Below, piece after piece: positions 5,063-5,070 of a DNA stretch of 5,070 bases (its first letter is position 1; each line of letters opens with the position of its first letter). The notes under the pieces are model-generated. The model was not told where the DNA came from, searched no databases, and worked only from the letters and a program-made list of their open reading frames with translations. The stretch is from Weeksellaceae bacterium. Lineage in GTDB: Bacteria; Bacteroidota; Bacteroidia; Flavobacteriales; Weeksellaceae. The stretch is taken from contig JAKOOI010000213.1 of NCBI GenBank assembly GCA_022701475.1, positions 1 to 5,070 of the forward strand. The letters are read 5' to 3'. Position numbers and translations under genes: made by a program.

Positions 5063-5070
5063 AAAAAATA

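Noticed and set aside
1..5070. Mobile element, CRISPR array, prophage or defence island
   Set aside because: No transposase, integrase or direct-repeat array was seen, and every gene is a housekeeping or common secreted type. The tRNA shows no duplicated 3' end nearby that would suggest an integration site.

Overview
The window reads as ordinary chromosomal core sequence from a member of the Bacteroidota, most likely the class Flavobacteriia (Chryseobacterium-like Weeksellaceae). The basis is: a secreted nuclease with a C-terminal type IX secretion (T9SS) sorting domain, which is restricted to this phylum; several promoters with the Bacteroidota -7 box TAnnTTTG; no Shine-Dalgarno sequences before the genes; and A/T-rich gaps between genes. 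The coding sequence looks rather G+C-rich for that group, so the genus is a guess.

Layout. Positions 1-176 hold the probable last few codons of an upstream + strand gene, a hairpin with a T-run (63-90), and a strong terminator usable from both sides (119-143). On the minus strand follow a CAT-anticodon tRNA (177-250, best read as tRNA-Ile2) with its own well-formed promoter (279-307), then methylmalonyl-CoA epimerase (mce, 314-712). A short divergent intergenic region (713-801) carries two back-to-back -7 boxes. On the plus strand come rbfA (802-1161) and, one codon after its stop, a four-helix FtsX/LolC/LolE-type ABC permease starting with TTG (1165-2403). Next is a 605-residue T9SS-exported endonuclease I (2454-4271) with its own terminator. 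Last is shikimate dehydrogenase (aroE, 4334-5062), whose -7 box fuses with the T-tract of that terminator.

The genes do not form one pathway. rbfA (30S ribosome maturation) and the permease are almost certainly co-transcribed. The epimerase (propionate/methylmalonyl-CoA metabolism), the exported nuclease (extracellular DNA/RNA degradation) and aroE (aromatic amino acid synthesis) look like separate transcription units packed closely together.

I found no mobile element, CRISPR array, toxin-antitoxin pair or phage gene, and no convincing new system. The best leads are regulatory: compact, nearly leaderless promoters at rbfA and aroE, a symmetric divergent promoter, and a terminator/promoter fusion. 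The unassigned beta-rich domain in the middle of the nuclease and the altered cofactor-loop triplet of AroE are also worth a look.
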